A stretch of DNA of 64,000 nt from assembly GCA_002104985.1 (NCBI GenBank), contig MCGO01000025.1:310001-374000 (forward strand). Direction: 5' to 3'. Shown here in pieces: positions 1 to 10,480 of this stretch (the stretch's first letter is position 1; every line of letters begins with the position of its first letter). Source of the DNA: Rhizoclosmatium globosum. Lineage: Eukaryota > Chytridiomycota > Chytridiomycetes > Chytridiales > Chytriomycetaceae. The notes under the pieces are model-generated. The model did no database searches. It saw nothing but the letters and a program-made list of their open reading frames with translations, and was not told the DNA's origin. The translations under genes and the position numbers were made by a program.

Positions 1-1401
1 AGCCAATGCAATCACGCGTTCAAACAAGCTTATGGAAGAAAAAAGCCGTCCTTGGAATGAGGGAGACACAAGTGTAGAAAGCATGGCTCTCATTGTCGGA
101 CTTCCAACTGAACTAGCTGCATTTGGAATTGTACCTGGTAGTCCTTATCAGAATAACGCCCAAAAAACAACCCCCAAACTCAACTGGAGAAGAATTGTTC
201 TTCCGTTCTCGCAAGTCCATAGCAAATCTGAGCAACCGTCATCATAAAGAACGAGAATCGCAGCAGAAATATCTCTACATTCACTTTCTGCCACCCTCTC
301 GTTTTCGAAAATGAAAGAATTGTTGGTAACACAAGCGTTAGTATAAAGATTCGTTGAAGACTTGACACGAAAATGAGCTGTCCAGTTTTGAATGCATCAA
401 AACCGAACTGTTTCATCGGATACTGCAAAATTAGTAACCCGGAACCAGTGGCCGCGAATGCTTGAAGCGTGGAAATTGCCACAAGAGCCGTAGCTGCTCT
501 GAAGCTGAATACCATTTGCAGAGTCACGCTGATGGAGGTTAAGCAGTCAAGGAATATCGTTTTAACTGATTTGGAGGCCGATTCAGGGAGTCTTTGCGAA
601 CTAGAGTCTGGGAAGAAGAAGACCAAGTATCCTAAAATAAGGAGCGTTGCGCTTGCCGTCATTGAGTAGAATGTAGCAAAGCCGAACTCCTTCGCAATGT
701 ATCCTCCTCCCATAGGACCAAAGCACATTGCAACTGATAGCACGCTTTCCAATAAGACAAAATATTTTGTTCTATCTTGGGGATCAGATGTATCTGCAAT
801 GTATGCTGATCCAGCCAAGAACATGATTCCAAGTCCCCCAGTTGCGCCTGATTGACCGTAATCAGAAAAATTGACAAATGGTTTAAAGCTTTACCTGAAA
901 TAATGTAAACGGGAAGAAGGAGAATCAGGGGAACATCCACAACTGAGAGACTCAAATATGAAAGCGATTGAAGCATCATAGATATGATCGATAGGCACAT
1001 GGCCTTCTTTCGGCCCACAAGGTCTACGATATACCCACCGACAATCAAGAAGATTGTTGCCGGGATATCCTGGAAAGTAATCAGAACCAACAAACAAGCC
1101 CAGATCATCTGTATACCTCTGCCAGATTGAACCATAAAGACCAACTTGCTACCGTCGCTTGTACATCACTTCTTTGTGCACAGCTTTTGTAATCCTCCCA
1201 TGAAAGATCTTGAGTCCAAGAAACTGTGGTTGTGCCACCCCGTTCCCTATCCAAGTCTCTGCACACAATCAAGACCAAAAGGCTTTGGAAAGGAATTTGG
1301 GATGTAATTGCAGTGAATCCTGCTACCAGAAGCACAGCCAACGCATAGTTGGGATGTGGACGGATCCGGAACGGAAGACTTGGTGTTTCCAATTGGGACA
1401 T
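1..1401 (-). CDS. MFS transporter (SLC46/TetA-like), 3' end beyond the window
   Basis: Multipass major facilitator transporter, first of three tandem paralogs. Exons on the minus strand are 1401-1117, 1069-895, 847-185 and 134 to the window edge, with introns of 47, 47 and 50 nt. All junctions keep frame and match the intron positions of the next paralog. About 419 residues are present and the last helices and tail are missing. The loop between helices 2 and 3 carries the MFS motif-A remnant GGYIVDLVGRKKA. A second signature, YIADTSDPQDRTKYF, follows helix 4 and resembles the AD-x-T-x-x-x-x-RT segment of proton-coupled SLC46-type carriers. The ATG at 1401 puts the conserved RPHPNYAL segment near the N-terminus, as in the two neighbours. 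Substrate cannot be read from sequence. Confidence 0.85.
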
Positions 1402-1472
1402 CCTTTTTCCGTGGGCCAGACAAATGACTCAAAATTAAAACTGCTGGTATTTTACTGAAAGTTATAGACAAA

Positions 1473-3010
1473 TTAAGATCCTAATAAAGGAGACACTTCG
1501 TCTTCAATGTCTTGTGTTACTCTCCCCTCTTCGGGTGAGACCAACTCATCAACCCCTCCTAGATTCATATCCGCGACACCATTCCTGCTAACAAAGAGTA
1601 ATGCTATGATGAAAGCGGTACCAAGAACTGACGCCATCACAAAAAAGATCGCTTGTGGCATTGTTGAGACAGTGGCTTGATAGATGGCATTCACAATAAC
1701 AGTCGCGAAAAGTAACGGTATAGATTCGAACATTTTGACTGCACTGAATAACCGTCCTTGGTGTGATGGGGGCACTAATGTACTCATTATCGAGCGAATA
1801 CATGGCGAGGCAACGCTCCCCATCGCAGTAAGTGCAGTGGCTAACATAAGCGTAAGCATTATTTTTTAAGAAGATTGGGACTCACTCATGAGGAATCCGG
1901 TTTCGGTGGATACGCAACCAAACGAGAACTCTCCCAGCGCTGCCATAAACAAGCCAATTCGAATCACCCAAACTTCGCTTACAGTTTTATCTACACCTTG
2001 ATTTTTTGTGAAGCTTAGAATGGCTGGCAACAAAAACGTCAACCACGCAATTCGTTGTGATGCGCTGAAGAAGATAAATTGGCCAATTTTGTAACTATCC
2101 CAACCAAATCTCTTTGCTGGATAGAGAAGGAACATAATTTGTGCGCCACTCATTGTGAGTCCCTGTAATGTCACGATTGCAATGAGAGCTACCGCAGCTG
2201 GGAATTTGATCACCGATCGCAGAGTAACAATAGATGATGCAACAGATTCTGTGAACACTGTTGGTAACGACTTGCGAACTTCTGAGCTGGCGCTGATGTC
2301 TGAGTCGGGAAACAGAAATACCAGATATGCCAACAAAACCAACGCAGTTGCAAACATTGTCCCAAAAGTAGCAGTAAACCCGAAGTTCTTGGTAATTGTT
2401 CCGCCAATCAAAGGGCCTGTTGCCATGGACAGAGCCATTGATCCGTCCATCAAGATAAAATAGTGTGTTCGATCCGCGAGACTGCTCGTATCAGCGACAT
2501 AGGCTGACGCTGCCAGAGAGACCAACGTCATGCCTCCGGTGAGGCCTGAGATAAGATACGTAAACACATACAATCCGAGTGGCACTTGTTCAAAGAAGAG
2601 CGCTGAAACGAGGTAAGCAGCTGCGTTTATCATCAATGCAGCACACCCAATAATCATTGACTTGCGACGACCAAATAAATCCACGAAATAGCCTGGGGGT
2701 TGTGAAGGTTTGAGTCTGCTTGGCTGATTACCAATCTCTACTTACCAGCAACAACCAGCACCAGCACAGCCGGAATTTCTTGAGCCAAGTGAAAGTACAC
2801 TGCCCATGATGAAACCAAGGCTTGAACATCTGGTCGTTGCGCACAAGAGGAGTAGTCGACTTGAACGGCGATACCCGGTTGTGCATCCAAATCTCGACAT
2901 GCAAGCATGACCTGCATTTGTGTGAAAGGCAGACCACCTAACATTGCCGCAAAGAGGTAGAGCAGCATGCATGTTAGAGAATGAAGGGGGTGGGGACGAA
3001 AGTGGCCCAT
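1473..3010 (-). CDS. MFS transporter (SLC46/TetA-like), tandem copy 2
   Basis: Complete paralog of the transporter beside it. Exons are 3010-2746, 2692-1886 and 1840-1473, with introns of 53 and 45 nt, giving 479 residues. The protein has about 12 hydrophobic helices, the motif-A sequence GYFVDLFGRRKS after helix 2 and YVADTSSLADRTHYF after helix 4. A Ser/Glu-rich cytosolic tail ends in VSPLLGS. The frame is open for a further 28 codons upstream but begins with GTG, so the ATG at 3010 is used; it gives the same N-terminal layout (RPHPLHSL) as the other copies. The last junction matches the corresponding junction in copy 1 in position and phase, which supports recent duplication. Cargo is unknown. 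Confidence 0.88.
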
Positions 3011-3130
3011 TTGCGCAGGGTGGCGTTTCCACGGAAAGATTTCGGTTGGAGGGGTCTTCCGCCTTCCGCCCGTGCAATAAATCAAAACAAACACGTCTAT
3101 TACAAGTTATACGCTAAGAATAAATACAAT

Positions 3131-4522
3131 TTAAGCAAGCAATGGGGTCTCCTCAGTTGGCTGAACTTCCTCCGAGTCCACTGAACCACACGCTACTCGC
3201 ATGGCATCCACCGTCCTCGATCTCACAAAGATCAAAGAAATCAAGAATCCGGTAAAATAAAGACCAGCCATTACGAAAAATACAGTGTTGGGGGCCTTCT
3301 CTACTGTTGCACGGTAAATTCCGTTGATGACGACTATTGATACAATACCGGTGACAGTTTGAAACAACGAAATAGATGAAAAGAGGCGTCCTTGATAATT
3401 TGCTGGCAGTAAGGTTGATACAAGGGCTTTGGCAGAAGGCACAGCAAAGACACTGAACGATACTGGCACAGAAGCCATCCAGAACTGAGTAGCAGTCTCA
3501 CTTAAACCCAAACAGATTTCACCAGTTACAGCCATAAGCAAGGACGACTGCATCAAAATAATTTCACCCTTGGTTTTGTTTTTGGTATGTCCTGATGACA
3601 GAAAGGTTTGAATAACTGGCAAGGCAAGTGTGAGAAGCCCGATTCGAATAACAGAGATGAAAGAAGCAAACGCTCCCACGTCGATTGATTGCCACCCAAA
3701 TTTCAGTGCTGGATACAATAGGAACATGGCTTCACTTCCACTGGCAGAAATGGCAAAGAGAGTCATCAGAGCAAGAAGTCCAAATGAGGCTTTGTAAGAA
3801 AAGAGCAGATGGATTGTGTTAAACGTTGATGTAACTGAATCGGAGAAAACGGATCTGATAGATTTAGGCGCTGAGTCAGATTCCACCAAGGCAACATCCG
3901 GGAATACAAAGAACAGGTATCCAAGTAGAATCACAGACATGATAAGCATACTGGCAAAGACAGAAATGAATCCAATCTTTTCACCGATAATTCCGCCCAG
4001 AAGGGGTGCAGACATCATGACAACTTGTATGCTAAATGATTGCAACATAAAGTACTTTGTTCGATTGTCGCTATCAGTGGTTGCGGAAATGTATCCTGAA
4101 CAGGCAACGTCCATCAAACTGGTGCCCCCCATAACACCAGTTACAACACTGACGAAAAACAGTACTTCAAGTGACGCAGCTCCGGAAGCTGCCAATATAT
4201 ACGCAATCGCTTTCAATGTCATGGCAGTGGCTGAGACGAGAAGTGCAGCCTTTCTACCGATTCGATCAACAAAGTATCCGGCAAGGATCATTGCGAACAG
4301 TGCCGGAATATCGGTACCATTAGCGAACCACAGAGACCATGATGCCATGTTCCGCTGCACTTGGCTGCTTTTGGCACAAGTTTCATAGTCCAGTGCTGGA
4401 TCAATTCTTGCACAAACGATCGTCAACAACACTTGTTGGAAGGGTAGGGCGGCCAAGATTGTTCCAAATACGCATAGGAAGTAGGTTACGATTCCGTGGA
4501 TGGGATGGGGCGCTAATGTCAT
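3131..4522 (-). CDS. MFS transporter (SLC46/TetA-like), intronless tandem copy 3
   Basis: Third tandem MFS paralog, 463 residues in one uninterrupted frame. Copies 1 and 2 have introns at shared positions, so this copy has lost them or came from a reverse-transcribed message. It has the motif-A sequence GYFVDRIGRKAA after helix 2, the helix-4 signature SATTDSDNRTKYF and a tail ending in TEETPLLA, close to the LLGS tail of copy 2. The start at 4522 (MTLAPHPIHG) aligns with the other two copies. An in-frame ATG at 4633 would add 37 basic residues with no counterpart. The 5' region is shared with the divergent DUF4286 gene. Substrate unknown. Confidence 0.87.
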   Translation of the reverse strand: MTLAPHPIHGIVTYFLCVFGTILAALPFQQVLLTIVCARIDPALDYETCAKSSQVQRNMASWSLWFANGTDIPALFAMILAGYFVDRIGRKAALLVSATAMTLKAIAYILAASGAASLEVLFFVSVVTGVMGGTSLMDVACSGYISATTDSDNRTKYFMLQSFSIQVVMMSAPLLGGIIGEKIGFISVFASMLIMSVILLGYLFFVFPDVALVESDSAPKSIRSVFSDSVTSTFNTIHLLFSYKASFGLLALMTLFAISASGSEAMFLLYPALKFGWQSIDVGAFASFISVIRIGLLTLALPVIQTFLSSGHTKNKTKGEIILMQSSLLMAVTGEICLGLSETATQFWMASVPVSFSVFAVPSAKALVSTLLPANYQGRLFSSISLFQTVTGIVSIVVINGIYRATVEKAPNTVFFVMAGLYFTGFLISLIFVRSRTVDAMRVACGSVDSEEVQPTEETPLLA

Positions 4523-4765
4523 TTTGGTTTGTTTTGTAAATGTGGTTGATTGATGGACGAATTTGGGGGTGATGTTCCAAGTCCCACGAATTTTCCTTCG
4601 CCTCCCACGATTAAAATGAGAAGAATTTGTCATGCAATTTATCGATTTATTGATTCAATAATAAGTAGATATACAACATAAGAGGGATAGGGGAAAGGAG
4701 AGTGAGGGAGTTTTGAAGCGAGACACGGAGTCCCAGCCACAAAATCCTTACGAAAACCGAACAAG

Positions 4766-5291
4766 ATGAGCTCAGACGCAAAGAGCCCAACCGATTCCCT
4801 CTCCAACCTTGTTTCGGCAGGAACGTCCCCAATCATATACGAGGTGAACCTCTCCGTTCCAAAAGACAATGCTCGGGGGTATTTAGAATACCTCAAGACA
4901 CTCACGCAGGACGTCACGGCCACAACTGAAGGTATGCTTCCCGTCTATTCTTTATTTAAGTTTGTATCTCTACTGGCCTGGAAGTGCTTGATGCACCTAC
5001 AAGCGTTTTACGCTGCCCCCTTAAGCTCTTATCCCACTCCGATGCTGACCCGTCTCCTCAGGATTCACAAAGTGCAACGTTTTTACGCAGCCGAAACCCA
5101 CGGGTCTGTTTTGGCTGTCTGACGAAGGGGATTCCAAGGTTTACTTGACCATCCATTATCACATTGATAGCGAAGCTCACCTCAACAAGTATTTGGAGAC
5201 AAAGCAGGATGAACTCGCAAAGAGGGATCAGGATAAGTGGAACTTTTTGGTCGTGAACAGACGGATCTTGCGTTTGCAACTCTCAGTTTGA
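4766..5291 (+). CDS. DUF4286 family protein
   Basis: Small soluble protein of 131 residues. Exons are 4766-4931 and 5062-5291, separated by a 130-nt intron. Starting near residue 24, the segment IIYEVNLSVPKDNARGYLEYL matches the opening strand and helix of DUF4286, a ferredoxin-like fold of unknown role. After the intron come GLFWLSDEGDSKVYLTIHYH and a helix rich in Lys/Asp, as in the family. It is transcribed away from the MFS transporter on its left and towards the MAPR gene. No catalytic residues can be named. Family assignment rests on my recognition of the pattern. Confidence 0.7.
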
Positions 5292-5422
5292 GTGCGCAGA
5301 TTGTTGTGTGAAGGATAGGATTGTGGAATAGCGAGAGCCTGCCATGTAATAATAAAATCTGAAGCAATGTGTTTATTGAAGTGGATGCACAAGGCTCGAA
5401 TTGCCAACGAGGTTCTTTGGTT

Positions 5423-6290
5423 TTAACGACAGGGTGCAGGTAATGGAGCATCCTCAGGAATTGGATCATGTATGACCTGTCCCACGTAAAAGTATTTGTC
5501 GTGTTTCTCATAAAAGTCAGTCCAAGAGGATAGGGACTGCGAGTGTTCAAGGTCAGAACCTACTGCAGATAAAGAATATGTCAAACGCCCACCTCAATCT
5601 CTGTTTCACTCAGCCCTCTCAAATCAGGAATCAAGTGAGTTTCAAAGCATCCGGTAATGTACGCGCGAGCAGCATCGACTCCAGCAAAGAACTTGTAGCC
5701 ACCGTTTTTGCCATAGTACTGTTCGCCAGCAGAGACATCATAGACCCGTCCTTTGATTGCAAGATAAATAGGCTTTGACGGGTCTGAACCATCGTATTGT
5801 TTGAGTTCTTCGGCCGTGAGAGTGATGAGTTTTCGCTGTGTTGTTATTCGATTCAGCACAATGAACAGTCGCCCTTGAAAGCGACAAAAGGAGAGATCAC
5901 CTCTCCCTGACTGGCCAATGACACCTTCGCCTCCTTTGCATCCTCGCTCTGAACCCTGTCCCTTGCCTCCGAAGACGAAGCCTCCGAAGCCTCGCTCTTT
6001 GCAATCACTCGAGCGCCGTGCATCCACGTCATCAGATCGCTGCTTACCGGAAACACGTGCGCTGCCAATTTGTGCACATTGACTTTGTGGCCGAATGTGA
6101 GCGAGCCTGTCAGCACAAACGAGACGCCGAGGGTCGCTGAAACCATCAGGGCAAGTGCGAGAACGAAGGCGACACAGCCCGATCCCTTCGATGCCTTTGC
6201 TGCCTTTGCTGGCTTTGCGCCATTGGTGCCTGCTTTGGTATTGGGTGCGTCCGTGGTTTGCTTCTTGCGTTCGCGAAGTGAAGTTGTCAT
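5423..6290 (-). CDS. Membrane-associated progesterone receptor (MAPR) / Dap1-like cytochrome b5-fold protein
   Basis: Predicted 251-residue, membrane-anchored heme-binding protein. Exons are 6290-5901, 5835-5610 and 5562-5423. A Lys/Ala-rich start precedes one transmembrane segment (about residues 38-63), then a linker, then the cytochrome-b5-like domain: LTAEELKQYDG, YLAIKGRVYDVS, YYGKNGGYKFFAGVDAARAY and THLIPDLRGL. The last exon encodes SWTDFYEKHDKYFYVGQV, the conserved MAPR end. MAPR proteins bind heme through tyrosines and support P450 enzymes of sterol synthesis. The first donor is uncertain: GTGATC at 5900 and an in-frame GTCGCT slightly downstream both work. The second intron uses GTGAAA, with a cag or tag acceptor. 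Confidence 0.82.
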
Positions 6291-6310
6291 TTTGGAAAGA
6301 TGATTTATTC

Positions 6311-8487
6311 TCAATTTATATCCTCTTCTTTTTGCAATGATAGCTTGTCTAGTAAGTGATACCAGATAACTTCATCACTACTTATTATACCGCTTCCCAC
6401 TTCCCCACTCTTTACCACCACACGATTCAGCCCCGTTCTCAACGAGACTTTTTGAAACACGTATACCTTGTTATTCGGCTGCGCGACAGTCTCGCCAAAG
6501 TATTCTCCATTCACAAACAACAATAATCGCGCAACTCCTGTTGCATACACTTTCACATTCACCAACGACCTCCGATATTTGAAACGCCCAGAGCAAACAT
6601 AAATCATGGACTCCCCAGCATTCCAATGCACTCGATAATACCAGAACGCGTCTTTTTTTATCTTTCGGTCATGTGTCATCAATCCAACATCACTCACTCC
6701 CTCTTTATCACCCTTGTTTCGGGTGCCGGGACTAGCATAGTCAGCCAGAGTCCATACAGTCTTCCACCAGAGATTTCTTTTGGCTGAAAGTTGGGGCCAT
6801 ATGATTTCGTGGTCTAGGGACTGTGATTCTTCTGTGTGGTCATTATGAACTGGTCACTATGGAAAAAAGGACTTGCTCCCGATCCATAGTTTACGCCAAG
6901 AGATTTCCACGGATTTTGAGTTTGATATTTGCTGATTATACTGCTTATTTGATTAGGTTGGGTTGTGGCCGGAATTGAGAGTGTGATGAGATCCACAATG
7001 GCTAAAATAGCTGAAGTAGGAGGTGTCGTATGCGATACTGTAATGGCCTAGAAAGTATTTTAGCTCTTGAAATCGTCAGGTTAGGACCAACCGTCAGTCG
7101 GGTTGGATCTTCAAGCTTTGCAATCTGCCGCAGGCTCCACAGCAGAGGGTACGGGAAACTGTTGTCGGGATGGAATACATCTGGCTCATGTGCAAGTCCC
7201 CAAAAAAGTATTGATGGATGGCTTCCGGTTTGTCGAATTAATTCGCGCAACTGTAGCCCTGCGTTCACGAACATTGCAGGATTCGCTGGAGCCACACCAA
7301 TGTTTGGTATATCAGCCCAAACAATTAATCCGAGTTCGTCAGCAAAAGAGTACGTTTCATCTGAATGCTGATAGTTTGAACATCGCAATGCTGTAGCATT
7401 CAACTCTTTCAACGCCTCAAAGTTTTGTTTTACATGAGACGGTTTTATCGCCCATCCAAGGTTAGCAAAGTCTTGATGTAGACTTGCGCCATATAATGGA
7501 TACGGCGCACCATTCAAAAAGAATCCAGTTTGTGAGTCTACTTTAAATGATCGCACTCCAATTTTTGTTGTCACAGAATCGGCTTTCGCAGAGTTATATT
7601 CAATATCAACGGTCGCATCATAAAGGAACGGATCCACACGTCCATGCCACAGTCGGGGCTTTACGATTGAAAAAGGAATCGTGAAGGATCCAGGTATTAA
7701 ACAAGATTCGTGTATGGAATATGTACGAGTCAATGAAACCACGTCATTGATGCCATCCGAGACTTTTACATAGACACGAAACGAAGTTTCGCGTTGTGTT
7801 AGGTTTCCATAACATGCCACCGTGAGCAAGGTATTGAACGTTCCGATTTGAAGTTTCTGCTTTGACAGAGCGTTCGTTTGCTGGAAGCGGACACCTGTTG
7901 ATCCCAAATCAAAGAGACTGAATAGTGGCCTTTTTTTGGGTACAATCCAGTAACCAATATCGCGAAAGAGGCCTCCAAATAAAGGAAACTCGGGTTTCAG
8001 AGGGACTACGTCTGAGAATGCTGTGTTGTCCACGCTCATTAAAAGCGTTGAGATTCTCCATTTGGAAAGGGAAAGGTGGGCGGTTACGTCAATTCGGAAC
8101 CGCGAGAATCCACCTCTATTTGATAATTGTTATTGAATACGATTCCGGGAGAGGCAGGGTGTACCTGTGCTGCCCACAGAAGACCTCATTGATATAAACA
8201 TTACAAACCGAGCTACAAGCACCGACATCCAAAACGACACTTTCACGGTCCACGTCGACTTCTGGCAAAACAAGAAGTGTCCGGAACCACGAAGCATTGC
8301 GACGATACGATCCAAACTGCTGCCCGTCCAAAGCGTTCCACGTGAATGGCAGTGCAACAGGAACCCAATCCACGCTTCGACTGCTATTGCTTTCACTGTA
8401 CATCCATACATGATTCAGCAGAGTTGAATACGTCTTGGTGTGAGCCTGCAGCGTGAAAACAAGCGCCACAGCAAGAAACCGCAACAT
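6311..8487 (-). CDS. Secreted glycoside hydrolase family 2 protein (beta-galactosidase/glucuronidase-like)
   Basis: Predicted 678-residue secreted glycosidase. Exons are 8487-8165, 8115-7088, 7037-6873 and 6831-6311. A signal peptide (MLRFLAVALVFTLQA) is followed by the GH2 sugar-binding domain (WFRTLLVLPEVDVD), the Ig-like domain and the TIM barrel. The acid/base region is HPSILFWGLAHEPD, with the Glu present near residue 415. Near residue 503, where GH2 enzymes have the nucleophile motif (S/T)E(Y/F)G, this protein reads VNYGSGA, so the Glu appears replaced by Asn. The end shows VWTLADYASPG and KDAFWYYRVHWN, typical of GH2. The third intron would be only 41 nt and its donor (GTCCTT) is weak, so that junction is the least certain. 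It ends 20 bp before the MAPR start. Confidence 0.8.
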
Positions 8488-8616
8488 TTGTTCAACAATA
8501 CTTTGTGATACTTTGGTGGGAAAATATTACATTATAAGAAACACATTTTTCAATCCGTTGCGCCAATCCTAAAACAGACGATCGCGTAAATCTTGCCCGT
8601 GAGTCCCTTTCTGTCC

Positions 8617-10419
8617 ATGACTTTTCAGCTCGACTTCGCCTCGCTCCGATATATGGCATACGGTCTCATAGGAGCTTCTACGTTCATATTGGTCGCTCTT
8701 TCTTTCTTTCTCTTGCGTTATGAGACTTCCGGGTTCAGAGCAAATCCGATAAACACGCTTCTCCTCCTAATGTCCGCCTCGGTCGTGGGAATAAGCTGCT
8801 GTGAAGCTGCTCTAATCCAAAAAGGCTTTATTCCTCATAACGAACAATTGGTTGCTCTGATCAATCCATTACAGACATTCTTTGCATCCTCCTTCATTTG
8901 GTTGTACATACAATTCTCATGGCAAAGGAGCGAATCAGCTGTCATTGAAATATATCCGCGTCGGAAGAAATATTTTAGACGTGTAGCTAAGCTATCTCCG
9001 TATCTCTGCTATTTGGCAACAATATCAGAAGCAGTCCATTCGATTTTATCAATATACACAGACTCAGTCCTGGCTTCAAATTATCAATACGCAAATATTG
9101 CAGTGAACGCAGCGGTTGGACTGTTGGCTGTCCTCTTCGACGCGATTCTCCTCATTACATTCATAAAATACCTCCAATCAACAGAATATGATTCAAAAAT
9201 TGATGAATCGTTCCTGATCATATCCTGGTACGGAGCAGGAGCAATTGTTTTCGCCCTATCTGCCTTTTGTTTCTACATCCCCGGAGTGATCGGAATCAAC
9301 AACGATATCGAATCTGAGTTCTTCCTCAACATCGTTTACACTTCGTTCTTGGCCATTGTGATTGCCTTATTTGCCATGAAAGTTCAACTTTTTCGGAGCA
9401 AGGCGAGAAGGGAGGGAGAGCAACGGACAAAACTTGAGAACGCAATCGGGAAGGAGGGCGTAGAACAGCTTTTGGCCAAGCAAGAAATCATGAGAAATTC
9501 CGTGACGGGGCGTAGCGGAGATGGCAGCTCGAATGTACGGTCATCAGTTGCTGGAAGAAGGAGTGGAAGTGGAAGTGATTCGCGCTCGTCAGTTACAAGT
9601 GCGACTATTTCCAGAGGATCGATAATATGCCCTGTGAATAATTCACGGATGTCATTTGTTCGGGAAAGTATTACTTCTCGCATCAGCATAGCACCACCTG
9701 TTCCAGCCAGAACCTCGGTGACAAAACCAGAACAAGCTTTGTCTCGTGGTTCTATTGTGGAATCAAATCGACCAATGGTGATGATAAACAGCCGAAGCAC
9801 ATCGATCGGGTACGACCTACCCTCAACGCGTTCAAGACGGGGATCATTATCTCGTCAGAGCATCACCCCTTCGCAACAAGAAGAGCAAGAGTTGGTACAA
9901 CTTGTCAAACAAACTTCAAGACGTGGATCCGTTTCAGCACCAAAGGACACAGATAATGAAGCGATTTCAGCGGCACGTAGACTTTCGTCAGAAATCGTGC
10001 AAGCTGAATTAGAAGATGTTGTCCAATCGTTTGTTGCGAATGATAGATCATCCATCGCTAAACAAGGCAGACAAAATTCAGTAACGAGGCGACCAAGTTT
10101 CTCGGGCAAGAACCTTCTGCCCATAGACGACAGACACCTAGAACTAAATGTTCATAATGTTGTAGTGGATATACCATCAGTAAGAGAAAAGGCTGAAACG
10201 GATCGGACAAGGAGATCAAGGCAGAGTACCGCCAGTTTAACTTCTTCGTATGGGAAACACAATGTTGAGCCATTGACTCATGGAAGCACTTTCCCCAAAA
10301 ATAGTGATTCAGACGAAAGCTTCCCTGCAGAGCATTTAAATCAGAAACGAGGCCAAAAAACCAGACGAAGGTCAATCAGTTTGGAATCGTCGCGTATTGG
10401 ACTTCCACCTGGAAAGTAA
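8617..10419 (+). CDS. Seven-helix membrane protein, family member with long Ser/Arg-rich tail
   Basis: 600 residues, one exon. The first ATG is 8617; the frame is open from a TTG further upstream. About residues 10-265 hold seven hydrophobic helices. Family landmarks are the N-x-x-N-x-LLLLM segment starting helix 2, FDAILLITFIKYLQS ending helix 5, ESFLIISWYG before helix 6 and LFAMKVQLF ending helix 7. Basic residues cluster in the loops after helices 3, 5 and 7, predicting an N-out/C-in topology. The remaining ~330 residues are a disordered Ser/Arg-rich tail with repeated R-x-S and RRxS sites (SRRGSL, SRRGSVS, RRPSF, RRRSIS), which are basophilic kinase consensus sequences. A receptor role is inference; I do not recognise a named family. 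Divergent from the GH2 gene. Confidence 0.8.
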   Translation: MTFQLDFASLRYMAYGLIGASTFILVALSFFLLRYETSGFRANPINTLLLLMSASVVGISCCEAALIQKGFIPHNEQLVALINPLQTFFASSFIWLYIQFSWQRSESAVIEIYPRRKKYFRRVAKLSPYLCYLATISEAVHSILSIYTDSVLASNYQYANIAVNAAVGLLAVLFDAILLITFIKYLQSTEYDSKIDESFLIISWYGAGAIVFALSAFCFYIPGVIGINNDIESEFFLNIVYTSFLAIVIALFAMKVQLFRSKARREGEQRTKLENAIGKEGVEQLLAKQEIMRNSVTGRSGDGSSNVRSSVAGRRSGSGSDSRSSVTSATISRGSIICPVNNSRMSFVRESITSRISIAPPVPARTSVTKPEQALSRGSIVESNRPMVMINSRSTSIGYDLPSTRSRRGSLSRQSITPSQQEEQELVQLVKQTSRRGSVSAPKDTDNEAISAARRLSSEIVQAELEDVVQSFVANDRSSIAKQGRQNSVTRRPSFSGKNLLPIDDRHLELNVHNVVVDIPSVREKAETDRTRRSRQSTASLTSSYGKHNVEPLTHGSTFPKNSDSDESFPAEHLNQKRGQKTRRRSISLESSRIGLPPGK

Positions 10420-10480
10420 CAGCAGATATCGAGTGACTAGCAGAGTAATATGCCGCTTTATTGCGTAGATAAATAAACTA

